Source of the DNA: a virus
Reading direction: 5' to 3' (one strand)
IMG/VR virus record: IMGVR_UViG_3300042261_001312
Span: 124,001 to 188,000 of that record
Length of the DNA stretch: 64,000 nucleotides
How positions within the stretch are numbered: the stretch's first letter is position 1; each line of letters starts with the position of its first letter. The notes beneath the pieces are model-generated. The model was not told the origin of the DNA. It ran no database searches and worked only from the letters and a program-made list of their open reading frames with translations. A program made the translations under genes and the position numbers. Below, in pieces: positions 1 to 8,821 of this stretch.

Positions 1-135
1 GCATTTACAATCCGTAAAAGAATATTGGAAGTATCACCCGGTATTGATATGAATTATGAATTTATGACCAATGATGGATATGTTTTTAATGCATCTTTAA
101 CACTAGGTATAGATTTTTTTTTCCCCAGCATTTAG
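1..135 (+). CDS. Partial tail protein upstream of the tape measure (C-terminal 44 residues)
   Basis: The reading frame is open from the window edge to a TAG stop; only the last 44 residues are visible, ending in FFFPSI. Its position two genes before the tape measure, and an ending in aromatic residues plus proline, fit the small tail/baseplate chaperone-type proteins of contractile phages. The run of nine T followed by CCCC at 114-126 lets the -1 frame continue without a stop into the next gene, so this may be the 0-frame product of a frameshifting pair. The family is inferred from position, not recognised from the sequence. Confidence 0.5.
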   Translation, partial: AFTIRKRILEVSPGIDMNYEFMTNDGYVFNASLTLGIDFFFPSI

Positions 136-143
136 CGGGGGAA
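121..143 (+). promoter_or_regulatory. Candidate -1 frameshift site and hairpin
   Basis: Positions 117-123 read T TTT TTC in the upstream gene's frame, a canonical -1 slippery heptamer. A GC-rich hairpin follows directly: CCCC (123-126) plus GC (128-129) pairs with GC (135-136) plus GGGG (137-140). A shift here would fuse the partial upstream protein to the next small protein. A one-base length error in the T run would give the same picture. Confidence 0.4.
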
Positions 144-152
144 TATAAAAAA

Positions 153-326
153 ATGGTCGATGAAGAGATATTCATATTGACCAAACACGCTAAATTTCAG
201 GCAGAATATATTGAAAACTTACCAATTTACCGCAGACGACATTTCTTATTTCTATTACAAAAAGAAAATGAAGAAATTGAAAAAATGCAAGAAAAGGTAA
301 GAAATAAAAGCACAAGACCAAGATAA
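153..326 (+). CDS. Small tail assembly chaperone-like protein
   Basis: A 57-residue protein starting at ATG 153, preceded by a purine-rich GGGGGAA that could serve as a ribosome binding site. It is mostly helical and charged, with an NLPIYRRRHFLFLL segment reminiscent of the short proteins found just before the tape measure in contractile phages and injection systems (established pattern, inferred here). The same frame is open upstream to position 90, so it could also be made as the C-terminal part of a -1 frameshift fusion with the preceding gene. A hairpin and then the tape measure follow. Confidence 0.5.
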   Translation: MVDEEIFILTKHAKFQAEYIENLPIYRRRHFLFLLQKENEEIEKMQEKVRNKSTRPR

Positions 327-343
327 CACAATTTCTTGGTCTT
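314..343 (+). terminator. Hairpin before the tape measure gene
   Basis: AAGACCAAGA (314-323) pairs perfectly with TCTTGGTCTT (334-343) around a 10-nt loop. It lies between the small chaperone-like gene and the tape measure and is directly followed by the GTATTTATA motif. The downstream T run is short, so termination is likely but not certain. Confidence 0.5.
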
Positions 344-344
344 T

Positions 345-353
345 GTATTTATA
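345..353 (+). promoter_or_regulatory. GTATTTATA motif, putative late promoter of the tape measure
   Basis: Exact GTATTTATA, 26 nt before ATG 371 and immediately after a hairpin. It is one of the best-placed members of the repeated motif discussed under findings. Confidence 0.5.
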
Positions 354-370
354 TAAAACGTTAAATTATC

Positions 371-2944
371 ATGGCAAAAAACCCTGTTAAAGTAGATGCA
401 ACTAATCTCAAACAAGTTAATGATTTATTAGCAGAACAAGCCAATAAATATAGAGAAATTGGTGCAGTAGAAGAGGCTATTTTCCTAAAACATAAAATGG
501 AGGAAAATAACAGAAAAGTTATTAATGATTTACTTGCTGAACAAGTTAGATTAGTTAATGATACATCACTTAGTGAAGCAACCAGAAATGCTGAATTAAG
601 AAAAATAGAAAAAACTATAACTGAGATTACTGCTGAACAAGGCAAGTTAAATAAGCAACTTAAAATAGAAAATGAATTATTAAAATCAAGTTTAACTTGG
701 AGACAACTTGGGGTAAATGTTGCAAAAGAAATGGGCAACCAATTAAAAATTGGTTGGACTTATTTACAAGCATCTGATAAAGTAATTAAATCAACAATTC
801 TTAATTTAGGATTGTCTGGTGCAAAAGCAAGTGCAATGAGATTATCTTTTGAACAATCCGTTAGTGCTGTAAGTCTATTGGGTGGAAACTTAGAGGATAT
901 TCAAAAAATAATGGAAGGATTTGCTGATGAAACAGGCAGAGCACGTGCATTATCAGCACAGATGATTGAAGATATTACTGCAATTGGTAAAGGTACTGGA
1001 TTAGGAGTTGAACAAGCGACTAGACTTGCTGGACAATTTGAATACATGGGACTTAATGCAAAAAGCAGTATGGATTTTGTACAAGGTGTGGTTGATACTT
1101 CTGAAAGAATGGGAGTTAATACAACCAAAGTATTAAAAAATGTTACCGATAATTTCAAAAAATTAAGCACATATACTTTTCAGGGTGGTGTAAAAGCAAT
1201 GGGTCAAATGGCGATGAGTGCTGAAAAGACTAAAGTTGAAATGACCACAGCATTAAATGTTGCTGAAGCAACAAGAAGTTTAGATAAAGTAATTGAACTA
1301 GGTGCTAATCTGCAAGTTATGGGTGGAGAGTTCGCTAAAATGGACCCATTCCAATGGTTATATATCGCTCGTAACGAGCCAGATAAAATGACTGAAAAAA
1401 TTTCTGAAATGACCAAGGGAATATATACCCTTAGAAAAAATTCAGATGGTACGTTTGAAAAATTCATTTCACCTGAAGATAGAGATAGATTATCTAATGT
1501 TGCTAAAACATTAGGAATTGCCGAAGAAGAAATGTTTAAAATTGCTCAAAGAAGACTCGATTTAACCATGCTAGATAAGCAAACTGCTGGATTGGGTTTA
1601 AATAAACGTGAAAAAGAGTTGATTCAAGGTGCTGCTACAATGAATACTGCAACAGGTAAGTATCAAGTATTACTTGGCGGTACTATGAGAGATATAAGCA
1701 CTTTAACAAAAGAACAAGCAAATGCATTTGCTAGTGAACAAGTCTTACTTAAAGAAAGAGCAAAAGAAGCACAAACATTTGATGAAGCATTTAAAAATAC
1801 AGTTAATGCATTAAAAGGTGCTTTATTACCATTTTTAAAAACAATAAATTCAGTTTTAAGTAATGTGAGAGCAGTAACTGACCCAATTGTTGGAAAATTT
1901 GGAATGTGGGGTGCTGCTGGTTTATTATTGAGTGCAGGTATTGTTTGGAAAGGACTTATAAGTGGACTTAGTATTCTTGCTAATAATTTGGCAAATAAAT
2001 TACCAATATTAAGCAAATTAATTCCATTTATAGGTAAAAGTGGAGGTGGTACTGAAGGAGGTATTGGACGTGGTGGGGGTGCTGCTGGAGGTAAGTGGTG
2101 GCAGACCAAAGCAGGAACTATTAGAAAAGGTGCTCCTGAAATGATGAAAGCAAGAGGAATGTCAAATCTTGCTACAGGTGCTGGTGTTGGTGCTGCTGGT
2201 CTTGGAATTGGTGCAGGTATTGGTGCTGCAGCACTTGGTATTAGTGAATTAGCAAAATCAATAAAAGATGTTGATATTGAGAAACTCAATCTAATGAATA
2301 AAACATTAATTGGTTTGGGTGTTGGTATGGCAGTAATTGGTGGATTAGGAATGTTAGCAGGACCGGGTTTATTAGCCGTAGGTGGTGGTATTGCATTAAT
2401 TGGTGCAGGTATTGGTATTGCTGCTGCTGGTATTGGAGTAATGGCAGAAGGGTTAAGTTTATTGGTTGATAAAAGCAAGGGTGCTGGTAAAGACTTTTTA
2501 ATGGTGGCTGGTGGTATTGCAGCAATTGCTGGTTCAATGGCATTATTTAGTAATCCACTTAGTGGAATTGGAATTCTTGCATTTGCTGGAGTTATGGCAA
2601 CAATTGTTGGTGCATCACTTGCTACTGCACATGTGGCTGAATCAATTGAACGAATGGGAACAGCAATGAAAGGAAGTAAAGATGATTGGATTGCAGTCCA
2701 AAATGCAATTACTGCAATTAGTGGTGCAAATACTAAAGGTGGTGGTATGTTGGCTGAGTTAGCAACGTTATTAAAGTCTCCATTAAAAGTTGAATTTGCA
2801 GATAAGAATGTTGGACTCGTAAATGACATTACTTTAAATATTGATGGTGAGAAATTTATGCAGAAAGTAATAAATGTCAATACATTAATTCAAAAAACAA
2901 ATTATTCGAAAGAAGGAAGAGAAGCAAGTAAGCCAGCCACATAA
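371..2944 (+). CDS. Tail tape measure protein
   Basis: An 857-residue protein that should set tail length and occupy the tail lumen before DNA ejection. The first ~130 residues are charged and helical with coiled-coil character. The centre is mixed helical. Roughly residues 500-800 are very rich in Gly, Ala and Ile with several hydrophobic stretches that could span a membrane, as is usual for tape measures. It sits after a small chaperone-like gene and before baseplate genes, the standard gene order. At the usual ~1.5 angstrom per residue the length would correspond to a tail of roughly 130 nm. The minus-strand open frame across the Gly/Ala-rich part is a composition artefact. Confidence 0.85.
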   Translation: MAKNPVKVDATNLKQVNDLLAEQANKYREIGAVEEAIFLKHKMEENNRKVINDLLAEQVRLVNDTSLSEATRNAELRKIEKTITEITAEQGKLNKQLKIENELLKSSLTWRQLGVNVAKEMGNQLKIGWTYLQASDKVIKSTILNLGLSGAKASAMRLSFEQSVSAVSLLGGNLEDIQKIMEGFADETGRARALSAQMIEDITAIGKGTGLGVEQATRLAGQFEYMGLNAKSSMDFVQGVVDTSERMGVNTTKVLKNVTDNFKKLSTYTFQGGVKAMGQMAMSAEKTKVEMTTALNVAEATRSLDKVIELGANLQVMGGEFAKMDPFQWLYIARNEPDKMTEKISEMTKGIYTLRKNSDGTFEKFISPEDRDRLSNVAKTLGIAEEEMFKIAQRRLDLTMLDKQTAGLGLNKREKELIQGAATMNTATGKYQVLLGGTMRDISTLTKEQANAFASEQVLLKERAKEAQTFDEAFKNTVNALKGALLPFLKTINSVLSNVRAVTDPIVGKFGMWGAAGLLLSAGIVWKGLISGLSILANNLANKLPILSKLIPFIGKSGGGTEGGIGRGGGAAGGKWWQTKAGTIRKGAPEMMKARGMSNLATGAGVGAAGLGIGAGIGAAALGISELAKSIKDVDIEKLNLMNKTLIGLGVGMAVIGGLGMLAGPGLLAVGGGIALIGAGIGIAAAGIGVMAEGLSLLVDKSKGAGKDFLMVAGGIAAIAGSMALFSNPLSGIGILAFAGVMATIVGASLATAHVAESIERMGTAMKGSKDDWIAVQNAITAISGANTKGGGMLAELATLLKSPLKVEFADKNVGLVNDITLNIDGEKFMQKVINVNTLIQKTNYSKEGREASKPAT

Positions 2945-2948
2945 TTTG

Positions 2949-3644
2949 TTAAAATTTACTTCCCTTACTAAGATTATCAGTTTTCCATATAGGCTGTAGA
3001 TTACTTAACATATTAATAGTTTTTGGACTAGTACCCTTCTTAAATGATGATATCGGCTTTTTATGGTCAATGTGCCATTCTTTTCTATTATTCCAAGACA
3101 TTCCTTCTTTGAATTGACATTCAATTCTTTGAATCAATTGTCTTGGTGAATAACCGAATTCCATAACAGTATTTAAATATTCTTTATTAAAACCAAATTT
3201 TTCAGTACGATATAAAAAATTTCTCATCCATTTTACTGTTGCTAACTCCAAATTTTTCTTGTATCTATTACGAGCATATTCACGACACTTATCTGCATTG
3301 TTTTTTCTCCATGTTTTACCGTACTCGTTAGATTTGGTTTTATTGCTAGAATAATATTCTCTCGAATACTGATTTAGTACGTCTTTATTTTCAGAATAAT
3401 ACTTTTTTCTATATTCAAGACATTTAATCTTATTCTTTTCATAGTATTTTCTATATGACTCTTTATATTTTTCAGGATGTAATTTATAATAATTAGTAGA
3501 ACTTTTGTTAATTATTGGCAAATACATTTTTTTAAAACACTCCTTACATTTTGCTTGTCTATTAAGAAATCCTTTTTTATGTTTATAAAAATCATTTAAC
3601 GATTTTTCAACCTTACATACATTACAAATTTTACTATCATTCAT
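2949..3644 (-). CDS. HNH homing endonuclease (free-standing)
   Basis: A 231-residue minus-strand protein inserted between the tape measure and the large baseplate gene, both on the plus strand. The N-terminus carries a CxxC...CxxC zinc-binding pair (CNVC near residue 7 and CKEC near 33). The middle is Tyr/Lys-rich and helical. The C-terminus has the HNH signature HIDHKKP followed by an MLSNLQPIW segment. Opposite orientation to the operon and a position between essential tail genes are typical of a mobile homing endonuclease. It leaves only four bases after the tape measure stop codon. No clear promoter motif was found upstream of it. Confidence 0.85.
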   Translation of the reverse strand: MNDSKICNVCKVEKSLNDFYKHKKGFLNRQAKCKECFKKMYLPIINKSSTNYYKLHPEKYKESYRKYYEKNKIKCLEYRKKYYSENKDVLNQYSREYYSSNKTKSNEYGKTWRKNNADKCREYARNRYKKNLELATVKWMRNFLYRTEKFGFNKEYLNTVMEFGYSPRQLIQRIECQFKEGMSWNNRKEWHIDHKKPISSFKKGTSPKTINMLSNLQPIWKTDNLSKGSKF

Positions 3645-3736
3645 ATTTTCAATTTATTATAAAAACTATACCAAAAATTATTTTATAATTACAAATGTTA
3701 AAATTATTTAATAAATGTTAAAAACAAAAATTTTTC

Positions 3737-3767
3737 TTTTTTTTCTCCTCAAAATTTTGTAACTTTG
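3737..3767 (+). promoter_or_regulatory. Weak Bacteroidota-type promoter before a GC-rich segment
   Basis: TAACTTTG at 3760-3767 matches the -7 consensus TAnnTTTG. At the expected spacing only a T-rich TTT is present rather than TTG. It would direct transcription into the GC-rich island just downstream. Confidence 0.35.
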
Positions 3768-3902
3768 ATGAAGCCTTCGCAAGCGTACAGCATAGCGTAC
3801 TGCGTACACTACACCGCACAGCATCGCAAGACTTCTTTCTTCAAGTCTGCGACCCGAAGAACAAACTTACAAGATTTGTGATTGAGTTCTTCGAATTCAA
3901 CC
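3768..3902 (+). other. GC-rich island in the HNH/baseplate intergenic region; possible ncRNA or 37-residue ORF
   Basis: The 471-base gap between the HNH gene and the baseplate gene is AT-rich except for this stretch, which is about half G+C. It has GCGTAC repeated three times and CAGCAT twice, a GACTT/AAGTC hairpin, and an inverted repeat GAAGAAC (3856-3862) / GTTCTTC (3886-3892). An ATG at 3768 opens a 37-codon frame ending in TGA at 3879-3881, with no recognised family. The composition differs sharply from every neighbour, suggesting a structured RNA or acquired DNA. The rest of the gap shows only A/T runs and the late motif at 4094. Confidence 0.4.
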
Positions 3903-4093
3903 AAAATTTGAGATAAAAGGAATACTATGCTCATTTTCTAAAGAAAATTCAAATTAAAAAATCTAAAGCGTAAATTTAGTTAAATTTAATTTAATACCCA
4001 ATATTTTTTTGGTAAAAATAGGGTGATAAAAATTTTTTGTTTTGGGATGGTCTTATCCAATGTAAAAATAGAACATATAATTTTATTATGCAA

Positions 4094-4102
4094 GTATTTA
4101 TT
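4094..4102 (+). promoter_or_regulatory. GTATTTATT motif before the large baseplate gene
   Basis: GTATTTATT, 22 nt before ATG 4116, with an A-rich stretch between, as in the other instances. Confidence 0.45.
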
Positions 4103-4115
4103 AAAAAATATTTGA

Positions 4116-7100
4116 ATGGCAAACGAGCAAGACATGACACCTTCAAGGTTATTAACGAGTACTGAAACACTTAGAAATACAGTAACTGCTAGAAATATAT
4201 ATACACCTGATGCTGAATATCCAACAGCCAATCAAACTACGGTGAATAAGACGGTTAATGCTATTAATAGTGTTATTAGCGTATTAACTCCATTTAAATC
4301 TTATAATTTGGAGAATACTGTTTATGGAAGAATTGTAACTAATAGAACACCATTAGCAACAATTGGTTTGACTATGTTGGGAAAACAAATGGCATTAAAT
4401 GCTATGTCTAGTATTGCTCAAGACAATTTTCCAACAATTAAAGTTGCTAATTTATTTGATAATAATCCAAGCACTAAACTTTTTACTAAAAAAGTAAATT
4501 ACAGTATTACAGTTAAGTCAGGTACTACACCATTTCAAAAATTTTTAAATTCGGCAGTTTATTGGTATGTTGCTGCAGATAATCCGTTTGTTAAAACTCC
4601 AACAAATGATGATTATATAAAAAATACAGGTACTGCTCAATTAGATAGTTTATACAGTGCGGTTAATAAAAACACATATAAGCAAGGTAAAGAGGGTAGT
4701 GTTTTTTATGAATATGCAGATAAAGCAGGCGAACCAATAAAACCAAGAGATTTTATTTATAATGCTACTAAGACATTTTTTAATTTTAATGACGATAGAA
4801 TATATCCTTACTTAAAAACAAGACCAAAAGAAGAGTCAATTGCTAGAGCAAATTCAGATATGAATTATGCATACACTTCAACTGGCGCATTAATACAAGA
4901 ATATGCACCAAATGCAGTATATGTTGAAAGTTATTTTGGTAACACTATTTCAAAAACTTCGTTTGAAAATTTATCTCAAGCAGGTTTAGGATATTCACAA
5001 GATTATAATATGAATAACTGGATTGGTAATGATACTGAATTCAGTAATGATAACATTAATAATAAAATTGTTTGGGGTAGAGATGGTGTTAGTTCACAAA
5101 CTAATAAAGAATTATCTCAATTACAAGGTCTTCCTGATGATGCTACAGTTCAACCTCAAAGTTTGAAAAGTGGATTTAATATAAATGTTGGATTATTAGA
5201 ATATACTAGGAATTTAATTAATGCCACAGAAGGTAGAGTTGGTGATATTACAAGAAAAGCATTTGTAAAAGATAATAAAATTGTTGGATTTAATGGTTCT
5301 GGTGTGTGGAAAGCACCTTCAACAGCACTTCCTGAATTTGCTGGTAAAACTGGTGTTCGTCAACATTCAGTTTTAGATCAGTACGATAAATTTGCAAAAG
5401 CAATTAGATTCAATGGAAATAATGTTTATGGTGGAAATCAAGATTCAGTAATTTTTAATTCAGTACTACCTAGAATACATCCTGTTTTGAATAAAGAAGG
5501 TGTCCTAGAAAATAAAAACATGATGTTTAGTATTGAAAATCTTGCAGTTCGTGTAATTAGCAAAGATGGTTATGGCATTATTGATGATGAATACGGTTCA
5601 AAAATTCCTGCCAGTGAGGTCGGTCCGTTCAATGGACGTATTATGTGGTTTCCGCCATATAATATTGATTTTAATGAAACTGCTACCGCTAAATATGAAT
5701 CAACTGTTATGGTTGGTAGGAATGAACCAATGTATAACTACATGAATTCAGAAAGAACTGCCAATCTTAATTTTACAATGCTTATTGACTATCCACCACA
5801 ATTGAGAAATTTTAGTAATAGTAAAACGCTTCAAAAAGATATTGCAGAATTTTTCGCATTTGGTGGTCAATCTGATTTATTAGAAAATAAATATAGTGAT
5901 AATCTTGAACTTAGAATAAAATTATTACAAAAACAAATAGATGATATTAAAGGTAGTGGTATTATTTCTGAACCAAGAATTAGTGCACCAACCCCAATTC
6001 ATGTGTATTTTCCAAATAATGTTCCGTCTACAACTGATGATTTAAATTCTATTTTTGATGAAATGTATAAAAGATATCATTACGAAATTATTCCAGAGTG
6101 TGGTTCAAGTGATGGTGCTGCATATGGTTTAAATCAACCAGTTTACTATGTTAATAATTTAATTGAACATTATACTGAAGAAGGAAATGTGTATTATGAA
6201 GTAGGTCCTGATCCAGAATCACAATATGATGTTGGACGTGATGTAGTTGATGAAGTTGGAACATCTTCGATTAAATTGAACAATACATTAACCAATGTAT
6301 ATGATAATGAATATCTTAGAAAATATTATAGTATTAGAATTGTTGGTACTGCTTCTAAATTATATAATGAAAATGGTGTAAATGGTACAGAAGCACAATA
6401 CAATACTGCATTAGGTGAAAGAAGAGCAAATGCAACTAAAAATTTAATTGAGGCAAGATTAAAAGCAATTTATGGTAAATCAGCACAAGAATTGGGAATT
6501 GAAATCATAACATCAACTTCTGGTAGTATGAATGCCAGTGTTAATGGTGCAACTGCTTCATCAATTCCATTACGAAATACTAAATTGGAAAGAAGTGCGG
6601 ATATTAATATATTTAGAAACAGTAAAACATTTGAAAAAGTTGATAAAAAATTAACTTCTGAGGAACAGGCAACAATAGATCAATTATTGCTTGAAATAGA
6701 TACACTACAAACTCAAATTAATAATGCAAGTTCACCAAGTGAATTAGTAATGAATGAAAGAAAGGCAAGTGAAACTGCAATTCTAAATGGATATCAATCG
6801 GTTGGTGGTAATTATTTATATCCTGCCTTCCATTCACAAACACCTGAAGATTTTCATAAAAGATTGACGTTTTTACATCAATGTACAAGACAAGGTGCGG
6901 CAAAAAGATATAATGTGGTTGATGAAAATGGTATTTTAAGAGCAAAAAATTCAGTTTTTGGTAGACAACCAATTTGTATTTTAAGAGTTGGTGATTTTTA
7001 TTATACAAAAGTTATTATTGAAAGTATTGCTTTTGACTTTTCCGAAACGACTTGGGATATGAATCCAGAAGGATTTGGTATGCAACCAATGATAGCAAAA

Positions 7101-7382
7101 ATATCAATGCAAATGAAAATAATTGGTGGTCAATCGTTAAAAGGACCTATCGATGCTCTACAAAATGCCGTATCTTTCAATTATTATGCAAATTCCAATT
7201 ATACTTCAAATGGTATGTATAAACTTCCGTCAAATGAAGCAGATAAACAAGAAGCATATATTAACGGAATTTTGACAACAGAAAAGAAAAATTTAGAAGA
7301 TGCATATGCTGCAAATGTTGCAAAAATGGCAAGTAAAAATGTAACCACTAATCAAAACAACGATGTTGTTAATTATGAATAA
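4116..7382 (+). CDS. Large baseplate/tail protein with OmpA-like segment
   Basis: A 1088-residue protein between the tape measure and a gp53-like wedge gene, so most likely a baseplate or tail-end component. I do not recognise the first ~730 residues. Residues ~735-835 contain IRIVGTASK, then GERRANATKNLI and a downstream ERSADI, resembling the fold and conserved Arg residues of OmpA C-terminal peptidoglycan-binding domains. The last ~200 residues include a GDFYYTKVIIES segment similar in style to baseplate hub/wedge proteins that interact with LysM-like partners. An OmpA-like element could let the baseplate bind peptidoglycan. No signal peptide is present. Confidence 0.6.
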   Translation: MANEQDMTPSRLLTSTETLRNTVTARNIYTPDAEYPTANQTTVNKTVNAINSVISVLTPFKSYNLENTVYGRIVTNRTPLATIGLTMLGKQMALNAMSSIAQDNFPTIKVANLFDNNPSTKLFTKKVNYSITVKSGTTPFQKFLNSAVYWYVAADNPFVKTPTNDDYIKNTGTAQLDSLYSAVNKNTYKQGKEGSVFYEYADKAGEPIKPRDFIYNATKTFFNFNDDRIYPYLKTRPKEESIARANSDMNYAYTSTGALIQEYAPNAVYVESYFGNTISKTSFENLSQAGLGYSQDYNMNNWIGNDTEFSNDNINNKIVWGRDGVSSQTNKELSQLQGLPDDATVQPQSLKSGFNINVGLLEYTRNLINATEGRVGDITRKAFVKDNKIVGFNGSGVWKAPSTALPEFAGKTGVRQHSVLDQYDKFAKAIRFNGNNVYGGNQDSVIFNSVLPRIHPVLNKEGVLENKNMMFSIENLAVRVISKDGYGIIDDEYGSKIPASEVGPFNGRIMWFPPYNIDFNETATAKYESTVMVGRNEPMYNYMNSERTANLNFTMLIDYPPQLRNFSNSKTLQKDIAEFFAFGGQSDLLENKYSDNLELRIKLLQKQIDDIKGSGIISEPRISAPTPIHVYFPNNVPSTTDDLNSIFDEMYKRYHYEIIPECGSSDGAAYGLNQPVYYVNNLIEHYTEEGNVYYEVGPDPESQYDVGRDVVDEVGTSSIKLNNTLTNVYDNEYLRKYYSIRIVGTASKLYNENGVNGTEAQYNTALGERRANATKNLIEARLKAIYGKSAQELGIEIITSTSGSMNASVNGATASSIPLRNTKLERSADINIFRNSKTFEKVDKKLTSEEQATIDQLLLEIDTLQTQINNASSPSELVMNERKASETAILNGYQSVGGNYLYPAFHSQTPEDFHKRLTFLHQCTRQGAAKRYNVVDENGILRAKNSVFGRQPICILRVGDFYYTKVIIESIAFDFSETTWDMNPEGFGMQPMIAKISMQMKIIGGQSLKGPIDALQNAVSFNYYANSNYTSNGMYKLPSNEADKQEAYINGILTTEKKNLEDAYAANVAKMASKNVTTNQNNDVVNYE

Positions 7383-7396
7383 AAAATATATTAATT

Positions 7397-7711
7397 ATGC
7401 CATACGTAGATTACAATAGATATTCGATATTAAAGAATGATAATGGTACTACTGAACCAATGCCATTTGTTTATTTGCCCGTAAATGCAAGTGACAAGTA
7501 TGAGAATTGGAATACAGAATTCAGTAGATTGGATAAACTATCTCAAAAATATTATGGAAATCCATTTTATGATTTTCTGATTTTGTATGCCAATAATATA
7601 TATGTTAGTGAATTTGATATTCCAGATAATGCTGTTATTAGAATACCATTTCCATTAAATAAAGTGAAAGCGGATTACGAAGCGTTTTTAACTCAATATA
7701 AAAAACAATAA
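7397..7711 (+). CDS. Baseplate wedge protein, gp53-like
   Basis: A 104-residue protein with the pattern LSQKYYGNPFYDFLILYANN, like the LysM-related core of T4 gp53 and tail X-type baseplate proteins, where a Tyr-Gly-(x)-P..W/F..I segment recurs. It lies 14 bases after the large baseplate gene, probably in the same transcript, and is followed by a strong terminator. Length is shorter than T4 gp53, so only the conserved core is present. Assignment rests on the motif and gene order. Confidence 0.65.
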   Translation: MPYVDYNRYSILKNDNGTTEPMPFVYLPVNASDKYENWNTEFSRLDKLSQKYYGNPFYDFLILYANNIYVSEFDIPDNAVIRIPFPLNKVKADYEAFLTQYKKQ

Positions 7712-7738
7712 TACTTGCATTATTAAAATAATTAAATT

Positions 7739-7767
7739 AAGTTTGTAAATGTTTACAAACTTTTTTT
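7739..7767 (+). terminator. Intrinsic terminator after the baseplate block
   Basis: AAGTTTGTAAA (7739-7749) pairs over 11 bases with TTTACAAACTT (7752-7762) around a 2-nt spacer, followed by a T run to 7767. It ends the tail/baseplate operon. Confidence 0.85.
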
Positions 7768-7775
7768 GTTATTGA

Positions 7776-7784
7776 GTATTTATA
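7776..7784 (+). promoter_or_regulatory. GTATTTATA motif before the first LAGLIDADG endonuclease
   Basis: Exact GTATTTATA directly after the terminator and 23 nt before ATG 7799; it supports choosing that ATG over an upstream TTG. Confidence 0.5.
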
Positions 7785-7798
7785 ATAAAAACAAAAAA

Positions 7799-8821
7799 AT
7801 GGGGAAATGGACAAATGATGAAATAGATTATCTAAAAAACAATTATCCTGAATATGGTGTCAATGTGTGTATAGAAAATTTAAAAAGAAGTAAATTAGCA
7901 ATATTGTCAAAAGTGTCTGAATTAAACTTAAAAAGAAAAAATATTTTAGAAAAAAATATTGACGACATTTCTTTCATAAGGAAAAATTATCCTAAATTTG
8001 GTGGTAAATATTGTGCAATAAAATTAAATAAAAATGAAAAATATGTAAAAGATATTGCATTTAGACTCAAAATAAAGGTTGATTCTAATGTTAAAAGAAA
8101 TAATTTTATTAATATTTTAAAAAATAAAAATATTAATAAATATGATGTTAATAATATTATTAATATTCGTGACAAGGAAATTTCATATTTTTTAGGTTAT
8201 TTTTGGGCAGATGGTCATATAGGTTCTTATAGTTCAAAATTATCTTCAATTTCATTAATTGAAGAAGACGCAATTCATCTTTTTACAATATTGAATAGCA
8301 TTAATAATTCGTGGAGCATTAGTGAACCAATTGAAAAATATTGGATAAATTCAGAAAAAGAAAGAGTATATGTTAAAAGACAAAGAAAAATACACACAAA
8401 TTCAATTGAAATATTTGAATTTTTGGAAAAAAATGATTTTTCATATAAAAGTGTAAAAAATTTTAATAAAATATGGAATGTAATACCTGAAAATTTAAAG
8501 TCTTATTTTGTTATGGGATTATTTGATGGTGATGGGTCTTTTAGTATAAATAAAACAAAAAATAAATATATTAATGGCAGAATTGTTTTTGTATCCACAT
8601 ATGATTACGATTGGTCTACGCTTGAAAATTATTTAATTGATAATAATATAAAATATAAGATATATAAATCTATTGTTAATTTAGGTAAATCTTCAAGATT
8701 GGTTATTTCATCATATAAATCAATATTGGACTATTATAATTTAATTTATGTTGATAAAAATTTTTGGGGATTAGAACGTAAATATATTAAAATTAAAAAT
8801 TTTTTAAATGAAAAAAAATAA
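7799..8821 (+). CDS. LAGLIDADG homing endonuclease 1
   Basis: A 340-residue protein with two dodecapeptide motifs, FLGYFWADGHI near residue 130 and VMGLFDGDGS near 240, the two active-site helices of a single-chain LAGLIDADG enzyme. The N-terminus has two copies of a ~45-residue helix-turn-helix-like module (WTNDEIDYLKNNYPEYG and DISFIRKNYPKFG), probably for DNA binding. The ATG at 7799 was chosen because it follows the late motif. The end overlaps the next gene by 14 bases. A paralogue lies on the other side of that gene. Confidence 0.85.
   Translation: MGKWTNDEIDYLKNNYPEYGVNVCIENLKRSKLAILSKVSELNLKRKNILEKNIDDISFIRKNYPKFGGKYCAIKLNKNEKYVKDIAFRLKIKVDSNVKRNNFINILKNKNINKYDVNNIINIRDKEISYFLGYFWADGHIGSYSSKLSSISLIEEDAIHLFTILNSINNSWSISEPIEKYWINSEKERVYVKRQRKIHTNSIEIFEFLEKNDFSYKSVKNFNKIWNVIPENLKSYFVMGLFDGDGSFSINKTKNKYINGRIVFVSTYDYDWSTLENYLIDNNIKYKIYKSIVNLGKSSRLVISSYKSILDYYNLIYVDKNFWGLERKYIKIKNFLNEKK

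Noticed and set aside
1663-2880. Long minus-strand open frame (about 405 codons) inside the tape measure gene
   Set aside because: It is Pro/Ile/Ala-rich low complexity, the complement of the Gly/Ala-rich tape measure; no start signal and no sensible domains.
7766-7798. Upstream TTG start for the first LAGLIDADG endonuclease
   Set aside because: It would begin within the terminator T run and before the late motif; ATG 7799 fits the motif spacing.
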